IMG/VR virus record: IMGVR_UViG_3300031857_001316
Span: 1-24,494 of that record
Direction: 5' to 3' (one strand)
Source of the DNA: a virus
Length of the DNA stretch: 24,494 bases
This document shows positions 24,222 to 24,494 of the stretch, piece by piece. Both the position numbers and the translations under genes were made by a program. Numbering within the stretch: the first letter of the stretch is position 1; each line of letters begins with the position of its first letter. The notes beneath the pieces were generated by a model. That model worked only from the letters and a program-made list of their open reading frames with translations. It was not told the DNA's origin and did not search any database.

Positions 24222-24494
24222 ATCCATTACTGATTGGCAGCGTTATTGACATTGGCTCAAAAGTCATTGATCGCTTATTTCCAGACCCGCAACAAAAAGC
24301 AATTGCACAACTAGAACTTTTGAAACTGCAACAGTCTGGAGAGTTTAAAGAATTGGACGCTCACGTTGAACTCGCACGCGGCCAGATGGAAATAAATAAA
24401 ATTGAAGCGGGTTCTGATTTATTTCGAGGCGGATGGAGGCCGGCATGTGGGTGGATTTGTGTGTCTGGGCTTTTTTACAATGCTATTTTGCAGC
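24218..24494 (+). CDS. Holin of the 3TM (GTA-type) family, partial at window end
   Basis: An open frame begins at ATG 24218, overlapping the endolysin stop, and runs past the end of the window (92 complete codons seen). The visible part has IDIGSKVIDRLFPDPQQKAI, a charged Gln/Leu-rich helix (AQLELLKLQQSGEFKELDAH) and then SDLFRGGWRPACGWICVSGL leading into the first membrane segment. The F(R/V)xGWRPxxGW signature is typical of the GTA_holin_3TM family, whose members have three membrane spans after this point. The spans themselves are largely beyond the window. Its place after the endolysin supports a holin role. Confidence 0.82.
   Translation, partial: MNPLLIGSVIDIGSKVIDRLFPDPQQKAIAQLELLKLQQSGEFKELDAHVELARGQMEINKIEAGSDLFRGGWRPACGWICVSGLFYNAILQ

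Overview
This window is one strand-coherent stretch of a tailed-phage (or prophage) genome. Every gene I can support is on the + strand. Genes are packed with ATGA/TAATG stop-start overlaps or gaps of a few bases. The module order is that of the P22-like short-tailed phages: small and large terminase, portal, scaffold, I-domain coat protein, gp4-like and gp10-like tail accessory factors, a gp14-slot gene, three ejection-protein genes (gp7/gp20/gp16 slots), a tailspike with a P22-type head-binding domain, then lysis genes. I see no integrase, repressor, replication gene or tRNA. The host is probably Gram-negative (P22-type machinery, a small globular M15 endolysin without a visible wall-binding domain, an exported nuclease), but the sequence does not name it.

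Layout. 1-91: tail of an upstream gene and a strong terminator. 112-155: a stem-loop that buries the start site of the next gene. 153-3010: ParB-domain DNA methyltransferase, small and large terminase. 3035-7315: portal, scaffold, coat, with terminators after portal and coat. 7372-8212: two small conserved genes and the gp4-like gatekeeper. 8220-12682: four genes with no P22 counterpart (fibre-like and repeat-rich virion proteins, a large protein resembling structural proteins of T4-like cyanophages, and a small basic protein), inserted where P22 has gp4 and gp10 adjacent. 12686-16047: gp10-like protein, fibre-like protein in the tail-needle slot, small beta-rich protein, GNAT-like gp14-slot protein. 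16044-20013: ejection proteins; the gp7-like gene is cut by one in-frame TAA. 20026-22701: tailspike. 22703-24494: exported HNH nuclease, permuted NlpC/P60-like protein, membrane coiled-coil protein, M15 peptidase endolysin, and a 3TM holin running off the end.

How it works together: terminases load DNA through the portal into a coat shell built on the scaffold; gp4/gp10-like factors close the portal; the ejection proteins leave with the DNA; the tailspike binds and perhaps degrades surface glycan; the last genes release progeny. The methyltransferase probably modifies phage DNA before packaging. The most notable observations are the split gp7-like gene, whose internal stop carries the same CAATAAGGT stop/ribosome-site junction as the true end of the gene; the start-codon hairpin of the methyltransferase gene; the foreign fibre block; and a tailspike whose putative helical domain is interrupted by small binding-type repeats.
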